Assembly (NCBI GenBank): GCA_964530335.1
Contig: CAZGYG010000064.1
Coordinates: forward strand, 1-18,098
From: VGDP01 sp964530335
Lineage (GTDB): Bacteria; Pseudomonadota; Alphaproteobacteria; SP197
Direction of reading: 5' to 3'
DNA length: 18,098 bases
The position numbers and the translations under genes were made by a program. Below the pieces are notes generated by a model. The model saw only the letters and a list, made by a program, of their open reading frames with translations. It was not told the origin of the DNA and did no database searches. Below, in pieces: positions 8,154 through 14,875 of this stretch. Each line of letters begins with the position of its first letter. Positions within the stretch are counted from its first letter, which is position 1.

Positions 8154-9559
8154 CGTTTCGCCCACAAAGATTGGAACGTACGCCCCTGGGGCGCCGGCAG
8201 GTCGCGTCCCGCGGTCCAGCCACCGGCCAGTGGCAGCCAGCGGATCCGCCCGCGCCCGCCGGCCATCAGGCGGAGCGCGCGGGCCGCGACGGCGGCGACG
8301 AGCCCATAGAGCCGCGGCCGCGCGGCCAGCGCCGCCCACAGCCCGAGGCCGTAGCGAGTGGTCGCCGGCGCCGTTCGGGCGTCGAACTCGCGCTCGCGCC
8401 AGTGGCGCAGCATCTTGGGCAGCGGGATGCGCATCGGGCAGACCTCCTCGCAGCGCCCGCACAGCGTCGAGGCGTTGGGCAGGTGGTGGGCCTCGGCGAG
8501 CCCGATCAGCGCCGGGCTAAGTACCGCGCCAATGGGCCCCGGATAGACCCAGCCGTAGGCGTGGCCGCCGACCGTGCCGTAGACCGGGCAGTGGTTGAGG
8601 CAGGCGCCGCAGCGGATGCAGCGCAGGATGTCCTGGAACTCGCCGCCGAGCAGGCCCGATCGCCCGTTGTCGAGCAGGACGACGTGGAACGCGCCGGGGC
8701 CGTCCGGGTCGTCGGGCCTGCGCGGCCCGGCCGAAAACGTGGTGTAGGTCGAGAACTCCTGCCCGGTGGCCGAGCGCGCGAGCACGCGCAGGATCGTCGT
8801 CGCGTCCTCGAGGGTCGGCACGACTTTCTCCAGGCTGGCCAGCACGACATGGGCCTTGGGCAGGATCTGGGTCAGGTCGCCGTTGCCTTCGTTGGTCACG
8901 ATCACCGTCTGCCCGGTCTCGGCGATCAGGAAGTTCGCGCCGGTGATACCGACGTCGGCCTCGAGAAACCGGCGGCGCAGCACCTCGCGCGCCTCGGTCA
9001 CCAGCTCGGGGATACCGTCGTGACGGTGCGCGCGGTCGCCGCCGTGGTGGTGAGCGACGAACAGGTCGCTGATCTGCTCTTTGTTCTTGTGCACCGCGGG
9101 GGCGATGATGTGGCTCGGCGGCTCGCCGGCGAGCTGGATGATGTATTCGCCGAGGTCGGTTTCGAACGGCTGGATGCCGTTGGCCTCGAGGAACGGGTTG
9201 AGCCCGATCTCCTCGGCGATCATCGATTTGCCCTTGGTCACGGTGCGCGCGTTCGCGGCGCGGCAGATGGCGAGCACGGCCTGGCGGGCCTCGGCCGCGT
9301 CGCGGCACCAGTGCACCGTGCCGCCCGTCGCCTGGACCCGGGCCTCGAACCGTTCCAGGTAGAGGTCGAGATGGCCGAGCGTGTGGTCCTTGATCGCCTT
9401 CGCCTGGTCGCACAGCGCGTCGAATTCCGGCAGCCGGGCGCGGGCCTGGGCGCGCTTGTCGATGAAATGCCCCTTGAGCCGGCCGAGCGCCTTCTGCAGG
9501 TCCGGATCGGCGATGGCGGCGGCGGCGTTCGCAGGGAACGCGCGGGCGGTGGGCTGCAT
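8150..9559 (-). CDS. lutB: Lactate utilization iron-sulfur protein LutB
   Basis: A 469-residue Fe-S protein of the LutABC system, which oxidises L-lactate to pyruvate. It has an N-terminal LUD-type domain (about 60-300; ITGANFLIAETGQTVIVTNEGN at 205-226). A two-cluster ferredoxin-type domain follows, with CIRCGACLNHCP (314-325) and CGRCEEVCP (367-375), then a C-terminal tail rich in Ala, Leu and Arg. This architecture and length match LutB/YkgF. The start ATG 9559 lies 2 bases after the lutA stop, and its own stop overlaps lutC, so all three are one transcript. Confidence 0.95.
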   Translation of the reverse strand: MQPTARAFPANAAAAIADPDLQKALGRLKGHFIDKRAQARARLPEFDALCDQAKAIKDHTLGHLDLYLERFEARVQATGGTVHWCRDAAEARQAVLAICRAANARTVTKGKSMIAEEIGLNPFLEANGIQPFETDLGEYIIQLAGEPPSHIIAPAVHKNKEQISDLFVAHHHGGDRAHRHDGIPELVTEAREVLRRRFLEADVGITGANFLIAETGQTVIVTNEGNGDLTQILPKAHVVLASLEKVVPTLEDATTILRVLARSATGQEFSTYTTFSAGPRRPDDPDGPGAFHVVLLDNGRSGLLGGEFQDILRCIRCGACLNHCPVYGTVGGHAYGWVYPGPIGAVLSPALIGLAEAHHLPNASTLCGRCEEVCPMRIPLPKMLRHWREREFDARTAPATTRYGLGLWAALAARPRLYGLVAAVAARALRLMAGGRGRIRWLPLAGGWTAGRDLPAPQGRTFQSLWAKR

Positions 9560-9561
9560 CG

Positions 9562-10362
9562 TCAGTTGTGGGTCGCGGGGGCGCGGGTCGCGGGGGCGCG
9601 GGTCGCTGCGCCGATCGCCGGACCGTCGGCCATGCCGGCCAGGACCTCCGCCACGTGACGCACCGCGAGCGTTCGCCCTTCGCGGCCGAGGCGTCCCGCC
9701 AGGTTAAGCAGGCAGCCGAGATCGCCCGCCAGCAGGGTGCCGGCGCCAGTCGCCGCCGCGTCCGCCACCTTGTCCGCCGCCAAGCGGGTCGAGATCGCCG
9801 GGTACTTGACGCAGAACGTGCCGCCGAAGCCGCAGCACACCTCGGGGTGCTTCATTTCGGCGAGCGCGAGCCCGGGGATCGCGCCGAGCAGCCGGCGCGG
9901 CTGGTCGTGGACGCCGAGCTCGCGCAGGCCCGAGCAGGCGTCGTGGTAGGTGACGGTGCCGGAGAACCCGGCGCCGGTCGCCGTGACCCCGGCGACATCG
10001 ACCAGGAACGCGACCAGCTCGTGGCTGCGCGACGCCAACCGGGCCGCGCGCGGCGCCCATTCAGGGTCGCCCGCGAACAGCGCCGGGTAGTGAATCCGGA
10101 TCATGCCGGCGCAACTGCCCGAAGGCGCGACCACGAAGTCGTAGCCCTCGAACGCGGCGATGACGTCTTGCGCCAGCCGTCGCGCCGAAGCCCGGTCGCC
10201 GCTGTTGTAGCCCGGTTGGCCGCAGCAGGTCTGGACTGGCACCTCCACCGCGTAGCCCGCGCGCTCGAGCAGGCTCGCCGCGGCGAACCCGACGGTCGGG
10301 CGGAACAGATCGACCAGGCAGGTGACGAACAGGCCGATGCGGCCCCTTGGCGCGGCGGACAC
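9562..10362 (-). CDS. lutA: Lactate utilization protein LutA (cysteine-rich CCG domains)
   Basis: A 266-residue protein with two CCG domains, each able to carry cofactor or Fe-S ligands: VQTCCGQPGYNSGDRA in the first half and EVCCGFGGTFCVKYP in the second. The N-terminus IGLFVTCLVDLFRPTVGFAA is the classic LutA/YkgE start. I chose GTG 10362 because GGAG lies 6 bases before it and it begins just before the conserved region; an in-frame TTG at 10416 would translate the duplicated leader. The C-terminus ends in a short repeat-encoded tail (TRAPATRAPATHN) that is not part of the family core. No lactate permease or LutR-type regulator is in the window. Confidence 0.93.
   Translation of the reverse strand: MSAAPRGRIGLFVTCLVDLFRPTVGFAAASLLERAGYAVEVPVQTCCGQPGYNSGDRASARRLAQDVIAAFEGYDFVVAPSGSCAGMIRIHYPALFAGDPEWAPRAARLASRSHELVAFLVDVAGVTATGAGFSGTVTYHDACSGLRELGVHDQPRRLLGAIPGLALAEMKHPEVCCGFGGTFCVKYPAISTRLAADKVADAAATGAGTLLAGDLGCLLNLAGRLGREGRTLAVRHVAEVLAGMADGPAIGAATRAPATRAPATHN
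9571..9606 (-). repeat. 15-bp tandem repeat at the 3' end of lutA
   Basis: The 15-base unit GGTCGCGGGGGCGCG occurs twice (9571-9585, 9586-9600), followed by a partial third copy to 9606. In the lutA frame it encodes a repeating five-residue unit of Ala, Thr, Arg, Ala, Pro. It looks like a length-variable slippage tract extending the protein tail. Confidence 0.85.
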
Positions 10363-10367
10363 AGGCG

Positions 10368-10419
10368 ACTCCGGTCGGGACCGCGGCAGAATGGTTTGGC
10401 CACGATCGCCGTGCAAGGG
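10368..10419 (-). repeat. Leader repeat, copy L (upstream of lutA)
   Basis: 52 bases that align without gaps to 11225-11276 (offset 857), with 7 mismatches by my count; the core 10379-10404 is 26 of 26 identical. The copy contains the lutA Shine-Dalgarno at its lutA-proximal end and a promoter-like element. The two copies bracket the MNT/HEPN gene pair and lie in the same orientation. Confidence 0.9.
10388..10416 (-). promoter_or_regulatory. Promoter-like element for lutABC inside the leader repeat
   Basis: On the minus strand TTGCAC (10416-10411) is followed after 17 bases by CATTCT (10393-10388). Both are weak matches to -35/-10 hexamers, but the spacing is ideal and the same arrangement (TTGCGC, 17 bases, CATTCT) recurs in the second copy at 11273-11245. 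It sits 26 bases upstream of the lutA GTG. Confidence 0.4.
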
Positions 10420-10458
10420 TCTCGAGCGTGCGCCTGATGCGATCGGGTGCTGCTCTAG

Positions 10459-10470
10459 CGGCCGTGGCCG
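10459..10470 (-). terminator. Short hairpin after the HEPN gene
   Basis: A 5-bp stem (CGGCC / GGCCG, two-base loop) lies 13 bases past the HEPN stop. There is no T-run, so this is at most a weak terminator. Confidence 0.2.
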
Positions 10471-10483
10471 GTGTCCCCTAGCT

Positions 10484-10906
10484 TCAGTCGTTACCGATCA
10501 TAGCGGCAACACGATCGTACAGCCGCGTCACGCCAGCGATCGCCTCGTCGATCTCGGCGCGGGTGAGCGCGTTCAATTGCTGGCCCGGCTTGAGCGGGTA
10601 GCGGAACGCGACGCCCCAAAGCGAGAACTTGCGGCATGGCTCGACGACGGTCCCAAGGTCCGGCAATGCCCTTGCGACCGCACCGGCCAGACGATCGAGG
10701 TCATGTGTCTTGCCAGCGCGCACCACGGCAAGCACGAGAGCCGCCTTGAGCGACTTCTCCGCTGCCTGTTGGCAGTGATAGGCCGCAACACCGAGCGCCG
10801 GCGGACTGCCGGACGCGCAGTACACGGCGGCGCGCAGGTCTTCGTCGGCCACGGAGAGCCAATCGCGGGCGACTCGACGGCGTCCGGCCTCGTCAGACCC
10901 GCTCAT
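10484..10906 (-). CDS. HEPN domain protein, toxin partner of an MNT/HEPN pair
   Basis: A 140-residue all-helical HEPN-domain protein. Family marks are AAYHCQQAAEKSLKAALV (41-58) and KTHDLDRL (66-73). R63 and H68 form an R-x4-H motif, the RNase active-site signature of many HEPN toxins. It lacks the tyrosine two residues after the histidine (R-x4-H-x-Y) that MNT enzymes AMPylate in the Shewanella HepT/MntA system, so control may differ. ATG 10906 overlaps the end of the MNT gene by 14 bases, giving the antitoxin-first order. It could be a working toxin or a harmless relative. Confidence 0.85.
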   Translation of the reverse strand: MSGSDEAGRRRVARDWLSVADEDLRAAVYCASGSPPALGVAAYHCQQAAEKSLKAALVLAVVRAGKTHDLDRLAGAVARALPDLGTVVEPCRKFSLWGVAFRYPLKPGQQLNALTRAEIDEAIAGVTRLYDRVAAMIGND

Positions 10907-11213
10907 AGACCACGACGCCTTCCTGGGCGATTTCGTAGGCGATCGATCCGACGATGTCCTTGTCTTCGTCGTAGCCCGACTCTCGACACATCAGGATGTC
11001 GACGGAGTCGTGGTAGTCGCGCCGGGCCTCGTAGGCGGCGCGCCAGTCTAACTTTTCGGGCGGCGCATCGTCGTCGAGCACGACCAGGAGGTCGATGTCG
11101 CTGTCGGGCCCGACCTCGCCGCGCGCGCGCGAGCCGAACAGGATGATCCGTCGGGGCTCGAAGTACGCGACGACCGAACGCAGCAGCTCGGCGGGTACGA
11201 TCGCGTCAGTCAT
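10893..11213 (-). CDS. MNT-type nucleotidyltransferase, antitoxin partner
   Basis: A 106-residue minimal nucleotidyltransferase of the polymerase-beta fold. The motif GSRARGEVGPDSDIDLLV contains the GS and DxD catalytic elements, and a third acidic residue is in SVDILM. In characterised MNT/HEPN systems the MNT protein transfers AMP to the HEPN toxin and inactivates it. It begins at ATG 11213, about 12 bases after the GGGAG of the leader repeat, and overlaps the HEPN gene by 14 bases. It is the first gene of the pair and lies 81 bases downstream of mltA. Confidence 0.88.
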   Translation of the reverse strand: MTDAIVPAELLRSVVAYFEPRRIILFGSRARGEVGPDSDIDLLVVLDDDAPPEKLDWRAAYEARRDYHDSVDILMCRESGYDEDKDIVGSIAYEIAQEGVVVYERV

Positions 11214-11224
11214 GAATCAGAACA

Positions 11225-11276
11225 ACTCCCGTTGCGACCGCGGCAGAATGGTTTGGCCACGCGCGGCGCGCAAGGG
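11225..11276 (-). repeat. Leader repeat, copy R (upstream of the MNT gene)
   Basis: The second copy of the 52-base leader, in the same orientation as the copy before lutA. It includes GGGAGT as ribosome site for the MNT gene and the promoter-like TTGCGC-17-CATTCT at 11273-11245. It lies between the mltA stop and the MNT start. Confidence 0.9.
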
Positions 11277-11294
11277 CGCTCGGGGCGCCGTCGT

Positions 11295-12482
11295 TCAGGG
11301 AATCCCGGCGACGAGCAGCGCCTTGGGCAGCAGCGCGAAATACCGCCCAGGGTGCTTCATGTGCCCGGCGCGCCATTCCGCCTCGGCGCCGCCGCCGAAG
11401 TAGAGGTCGCCGCGCACCGCGCCCTTTATCGCGCCGCCGGTGTCCTGGGCCACGACCAGGCGGCGCAACGGTTCGTCCGGCAATCCCGACGCGGCACCCG
11501 GCATCGCCGCCTCGAGCCACAGCGGCACGCCGTAAGCGATGAACCGCCGGTCGACCGCCAGGCTGCGCCCGGCGGTGAGCGCGACGCCGATGGCGCCGAC
11601 CGGCCCGGGCCCTTCGTTGACGCGGAAGAACACGTACGAACGGTTGAGGTTCATCAGTTCCGCCGCCTGGTCGGGGTGGGCTTCGAGCCAAGCGCGAATC
11701 GTCTGCAGCGACACATCGTCCTTGGTCAGCGCGCCCCGCTCGACCAGCGCCTTGCCGATGGCGAAATAGGCGCGCCCGTTCTGCGCCGCGTAGCCGACGC
11801 GCAGGAGCCCGCCGTCCGCCAGGCGCACCCGGCCCGAGCCCTGGATCTCGAGGAAAAACGCATCGACCGAGTCATCGACCCAGGCGAGCTCGAGCCCGCG
11901 CCCGGCGAGTGCGCCAGCGACTATGGCGGCGCGGTCGTCGTAGGGCACCAGGGCCCCGTCCGAGACCTCGCCGGCGATCGAACGGCCGGCAAGATCCTCG
12001 GCGAACTGGCCGAGATCGACCGTCACCAGATCATCCGGCCGACCGTAGAGCGGCACGGTGTGGCGCTCCGAGGGCGTCAGGCTGCCTTCGAGGGTGGGCT
12101 CGAAATAGCCGGTGAACAGCCCTTCGTCGTCGGCGCCGTCGGTGACACGCCACGGCGCGAGCCAGGATTCGAAGAACGCGCGCGCCGCCGATCGATCCCC
12201 GGGCGCGACGGCGCCGGCCGCCGCGCACGCTGCGGCCCAGTCCCCGGCGTTGCCGAATGCCGGCTCGCGCCCTACGGCATCGCCCGCGTCACGCTTGGCC
12301 CAGCGCTCGCACGAGGCGAGCAACAGCGGCAGCGCGGCGGCATGATCGTCCGCGTCCCAGCCGTCGAGGTCCTGGTAGGTGGCGGGCTCGAGCACCAGGC
12401 GCTCTTCCACCGGCGCTGGCGGCAGGCACGCGGCGACCAGCGCGGCCAGCGCCAGCGCGCCGACGAACCGCGCCGGCGTCAT
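11295..12482 (-). CDS. mltA: Membrane-bound lytic transglycosylase MltA (lipoprotein)
   Basis: MltA cleaves the glycan strands of peptidoglycan to anhydromuropeptides from the periplasmic side of the outer membrane. The 395-residue protein begins with a lipoprotein signal, hydrophobic stretch 6-18 and lipobox LVAAC with Cys19. The MltA domain (GLFTGYFEPTLEGS, 121-134) and C-terminal 3D domain are present. The catalytic aspartate is in VVAQDTGGAIKGAVRGD (D347), followed by LYFG. ATG 12482 overlaps the Tim44-like gene stop (ATGA). A 23-residue upstream extension would spoil the signal peptide and is rejected. Confidence 0.95.
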   Translation of the reverse strand: MTPARFVGALALAALVAACLPPAPVEERLVLEPATYQDLDGWDADDHAAALPLLLASCERWAKRDAGDAVGREPAFGNAGDWAAACAAAGAVAPGDRSAARAFFESWLAPWRVTDGADDEGLFTGYFEPTLEGSLTPSERHTVPLYGRPDDLVTVDLGQFAEDLAGRSIAGEVSDGALVPYDDRAAIVAGALAGRGLELAWVDDSVDAFFLEIQGSGRVRLADGGLLRVGYAAQNGRAYFAIGKALVERGALTKDDVSLQTIRAWLEAHPDQAAELMNLNRSYVFFRVNEGPGPVGAIGVALTAGRSLAVDRRFIAYGVPLWLEAAMPGAASGLPDEPLRRLVVAQDTGGAIKGAVRGDLYFGGGAEAEWRAGHMKHPGRYFALLPKALLVAGIP

Positions 12483-13138
12483 TCGGCGCTGCGCGTCGCG
12501 ACCAGGATCCAGTTGGGATCGCGCGAGCGGGTGTCGCGCTCGAACGTCCACAGATCGACGACCCGGTCGGCGTGACGGGAATCCCCTTCGATCACCTGGC
12601 CCGTGGCGTCGCGCACCAGGTTGACCTGTTCGCTGACGAACCGGATCGTGACCCGGGCCACGCGCCGCTCGGCGGCGGCCTCGACGATGGCCACGTCGTC
12701 GAGGGCGACCAGCGTCGTCTCGGCCCGCCGCCCGCCCGAGGCGCGGTCGGCGAGCGCCTTGGCGAAGCTGTCGTGGACGGCCGGCGACAGCAGGGGCTTG
12801 ACGCCGGCGAGATCGCCATTGGCGAACGCGGTGACGATCATCTCGAAGGCGGCGCGCGCGCCGGCAAGGAACGAATCCCGCTCGAACGACGGGTCGGCGA
12901 GCTTGACCTGGGTCATGCCGGCGGCGAGCGAAGGACTGCTGGACTCGACGGGTTCGGCGCTTGGCGCCGCCCGCTCGGGCAGAGCGACCACGTTGTCCCC
13001 GGCGCCGTTGCTTCGCTTGGCCCGTTCCGGCCGCTGCTCTTCGTAGCCGGTCCGGCGCCCGAGCACCTGGAACAGCCTGAGGCCAACGACCACGGCGATC
13101 GCCGCGAAGATGACGATCTCGATGAAGGATCCGTCCAT
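12479..13138 (-). CDS. Tim44-like domain protein
   Basis: A 219-residue protein with an N-terminal membrane anchor (FIEIVIFAAIAVVVGLRLF, about 5-23), a polar linker (30-80) and a C-terminal Tim44-like/mL45-type domain (about 90-215). It has the characteristic FANGDLAGVKPLLSPAVHDSF and ending VDLWTFERDTRSRDPNWILVAT. The mitochondrial homologue works in protein import; the bacterial role, TimA-like, is not well established. It sits next to secB and mltA, as in many Alphaproteobacteria, divergent from secB. ATG 13138 places the anchor at the N-terminus; a longer form from 13171 is less likely. Confidence 0.9.
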   Translation of the reverse strand: MDGSFIEIVIFAAIAVVVGLRLFQVLGRRTGYEEQRPERAKRSNGAGDNVVALPERAAPSAEPVESSSPSLAAGMTQVKLADPSFERDSFLAGARAAFEMIVTAFANGDLAGVKPLLSPAVHDSFAKALADRASGGRRAETTLVALDDVAIVEAAAERRVARVTIRFVSEQVNLVRDATGQVIEGDSRHADRVVDLWTFERDTRSRDPNWILVATRSAE

Positions 13139-13302
13139 CCCGGTTGCCCTGGCGCCGCCGGCGCGCGCCAAACCCGTCGCGTCGAACCCGGCGAAGGAAG
13201 CTTAAACCTAGATACGGCGACGGCGGCGGGAAAACAACGGGCCGGGTTGAGCGCGCCGGTGATCCGTGTTAGCCACGGGCGCACATCCGAAGGACGACCG
13301 TC
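13139..13302. promoter_or_regulatory. Divergent intergenic region between the Tim44-like gene and secB
   Basis: 164 bases with no gene. It must hold promoters for both directions. A locally AT-richer stretch (13200-13213, CTTAAACCTAGATA) could serve the Tim44-like gene. Before secB there is a GTGTTAGCC element within a small CCGTG/CACGG inverted repeat (13264-13278), and AAGGA precedes the secB ATG. No consensus promoter is clear. Confidence 0.35.
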
Positions 13303-13827
13303 ATGGCCGAAAACGTGGACAAACCGGGCGGGGAGGCACCCGCCGCGCCGCCACGCATGAGCCTGGTGACGCAGTTTGTGCGGGACCTGTCGTTCGAGAA
13401 CCCCCGGGGTCCCCTGGCGGTCGCCGACGCCGACGACAAGCCGCAGGTCGAGGTCCAGGTCAACGTCGAGACCAAGCGCTCTGCCGCGGCCACCGACCGC
13501 TACGAGATCGGGCTCAAGATCAACGCGACGGCCAAGAAGCGTTCGGGCGCCGCGTTCCTGCTCGAGCTCGACTACTGCGGCGTGTTCGAGATCGCGGGCT
13601 TCACCGACAACGTGCTGGCGCAGGTGCTGCTGGTCGAATGCCCGCGGCTCCTGTTCCCGTTCGCCCGGCGTATCGCGGCCGACGTGGTGCGCGATGGCGG
13701 GTTTCCCGCCCTGTTCCTCGATCCGATCGATTTCCTCGGGCTTTACCGCCAGCGCCTCCAGGAAGAAGCGCGCAAGGGCCGGCCCATGGCCGTACCCGTG
13801 AAGGGCCCCAACGGCGGCGTCGCTTGA
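13303..13827 (+). CDS. secB: Protein-export chaperone SecB
   Basis: SecB binds unfolded preproteins in the cytoplasm and hands them to SecA. The 174-residue length is slightly above the E. coli protein because of a Pro/Ala-rich start (1-18). Core features are LVTQFVRDLSFENP (21-34), the alternating beta-strand groove segment VEVQVNVET (49-57), LLELDYCGVFEI (86-97) and the conserved helix PRLLFPFARRIAADVVRDGGFPALFLDPIDF (about 114-144). The ATG has AAGGA at suitable distance. It is the only plus-strand gene in the origin-proximal block and ends 3 bases from a convergent minus-strand gene. Confidence 0.96.
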   Translation: MAENVDKPGGEAPAAPPRMSLVTQFVRDLSFENPRGPLAVADADDKPQVEVQVNVETKRSAAATDRYEIGLKINATAKKRSGAAFLLELDYCGVFEIAGFTDNVLAQVLLVECPRLLFPFARRIAADVVRDGGFPALFLDPIDFLGLYRQRLQEEARKGRPMAVPVKGPNGGVA

Positions 13828-13830
13828 GTT

Positions 13831-14220
13831 TCAGGCCGGAAATCCACGCGCCGCGAGTTCGGCTCGCAGCACCGGCTCGGCGAGCGCCTGCTCGAACGCG
13901 GCCACCGCCGGGCGGGAGCGCCGCGCCTCGGGCACCACAAAATCGTAGCGTTCGTCGGCAAGCGGCGTGAAGCCGAGCCCGTAGGCGTCGGCGACCGTCG
14001 CGGCGGCGTTGATGGCGAATCCGTCGATCGTTGCCGTGTCGTCCGCCGGCACCGTGCACGTCGCGCTGACGTCGGCGGCCAGCACCCGTCCCACCGCATC
14101 CGCCGGCGCGACCGATTCCGCCGGCAGCGGCCTGGCCTCGGCCACGATCCAGGCCATCGCCTCGGCCAGGGGGCTCAGCCGGTCGAAGCCCTGGCCGCGC
14201 ACGTCGGTCAGCGCCGCCAC
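13831..14220 (-). CDS. Short MoeA-N/PBP-like protein, apparently internally deleted
   Basis: A 129-residue ORF joining two partial domains. Residues 14-75 (LSPLAEAMAWIVAEARPLPAE ... DAVGRVLAADV ... TIDGFAINAAAT) match the N-terminal start of MoeA molybdotransferases, up to the DGYAV-type motif. Residues 77-128 (ADAYGLGFTPLADERYDFVVP ... RPAVAAFEQAL ... LRAELAARGF) match the C-terminal end of PBP-like molybdate-binding domains. Proteins that carry MoeA followed by such a domain are about 600 residues, so most of the middle, including the catalytic core, is missing while the frame stays open. GTG 14220 overlaps the dnaQ end by 13 bases. It is likely a remnant, but a small retained protein cannot be excluded. 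Confidence 0.6.
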   Translation of the reverse strand: MAALTDVRGQGFDRLSPLAEAMAWIVAEARPLPAESVAPADAVGRVLAADVSATCTVPADDTATIDGFAINAAATVADAYGLGFTPLADERYDFVVPEARRSRPAVAAFEQALAEPVLRAELAARGFPA

Positions 14221-14873
14221 AGCGGATCCGCCAGCTTGCCGAGGAAATCCTCGTGCGCCGCGATTTCGGCCTCGCTCGCCCCGTGGGCCCGCGGCGGGCG
14301 CGGCTCGCGCACCGCCGTCGCGCCCGGCGCCGCCGCTGGCCGGCCGAGGTCCAGCCCCGCCTGGCGACCCCCCAGCAACTCGATGTAGACGGCGGCAAGA
14401 AGCCGCGCGTCGAGCAGCGCGCCGTGCAACTCCCGTTCGCTGAGGTCGATGCCGAAGCGCTTGCACAAGGCATCCAGGTTGGCCGGCGCGCCGGGGAACC
14501 TTCGGCGCGCCAGCAGCACCGTGTCGATCGCCCGCTCGGCCGGGATCGGCGGCCGTTCGATGCGCGCGAGCTCGGCATTGAGAAATCCCAGGTCGAACTC
14601 GGCGTTGTGGATGACGAGCGGCGCGTCGCCGACAAACGCGAAGAACTCATCGACGATGGCGGCGAACGTTGGCGCGCCCGCGAGCTTCGCCTCGTCGAGG
14701 CCGTGTACGGCCACGGCATCGCGCCCGACCGCCATGCCCGGGTTGATGTAGCGCTGGAACGTGCGCCCGCTCGGCACGTGGTTGACCAGCTCGACGCAAC
14801 CGACCTCGATCACCCGATGGCCCTTGGCCGGATCGAGCCCGGTGGTTTCGGTGTCGAGCGCGATTTCGCGCAT
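14208..14873 (-). CDS. dnaQ: DNA polymerase III subunit epsilon (proofreading exonuclease)
   Basis: The 3'-5' proofreading exonuclease of the replicase. All DEDDh residues are visible: D7 and E9 in ALDTETTG, D94 in HNAEFDLGFLN (90-100), and H150 and D155 in HGALLDARLL. The 221-residue length fits alphaproteobacterial DnaQ, with a linker after about 165 (Pro/Ala-rich) and a C-terminal segment that would bind the alpha subunit. ATG 14873 starts 2 bases after the coaE stop. The open frame runs upstream to 15035 inside coaE, but only this start gives the conserved N-terminus. Confidence 0.95.
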   Translation of the reverse strand: MREIALDTETTGLDPAKGHRVIEVGCVELVNHVPSGRTFQRYINPGMAVGRDAVAVHGLDEAKLAGAPTFAAIVDEFFAFVGDAPLVIHNAEFDLGFLNAELARIERPPIPAERAIDTVLLARRRFPGAPANLDALCKRFGIDLSERELHGALLDARLLAAVYIELLGGRQAGLDLGRPAAAPGATAVREPRPPRAHGASEAEIAAHEDFLGKLADPLWRR

Positions 14874-14875
14874 GG

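Noticed and set aside
9571..9606. Tandem repeats as a CRISPR-like array
   Set aside because: The units are contiguous 15-mers with no spacers and lie within lutA coding sequence.
8078..9658. Long plus-strand open frame (over 500 codons) opposite lutB and lutC
   Set aside because: It is antisense to two well-recognised genes, is rich in Arg, Gly and Ala with no domain, and is the usual shadow of GC-rich coding DNA.
10379..11261. The 26-bp exact repeats as ends of an insertion sequence or integrase attachment sites
   Set aside because: No transposase or integrase lies between them, they have no terminal inverted repeats, and both fall on leader sequence with ribosome sites, so leader duplication is simpler.
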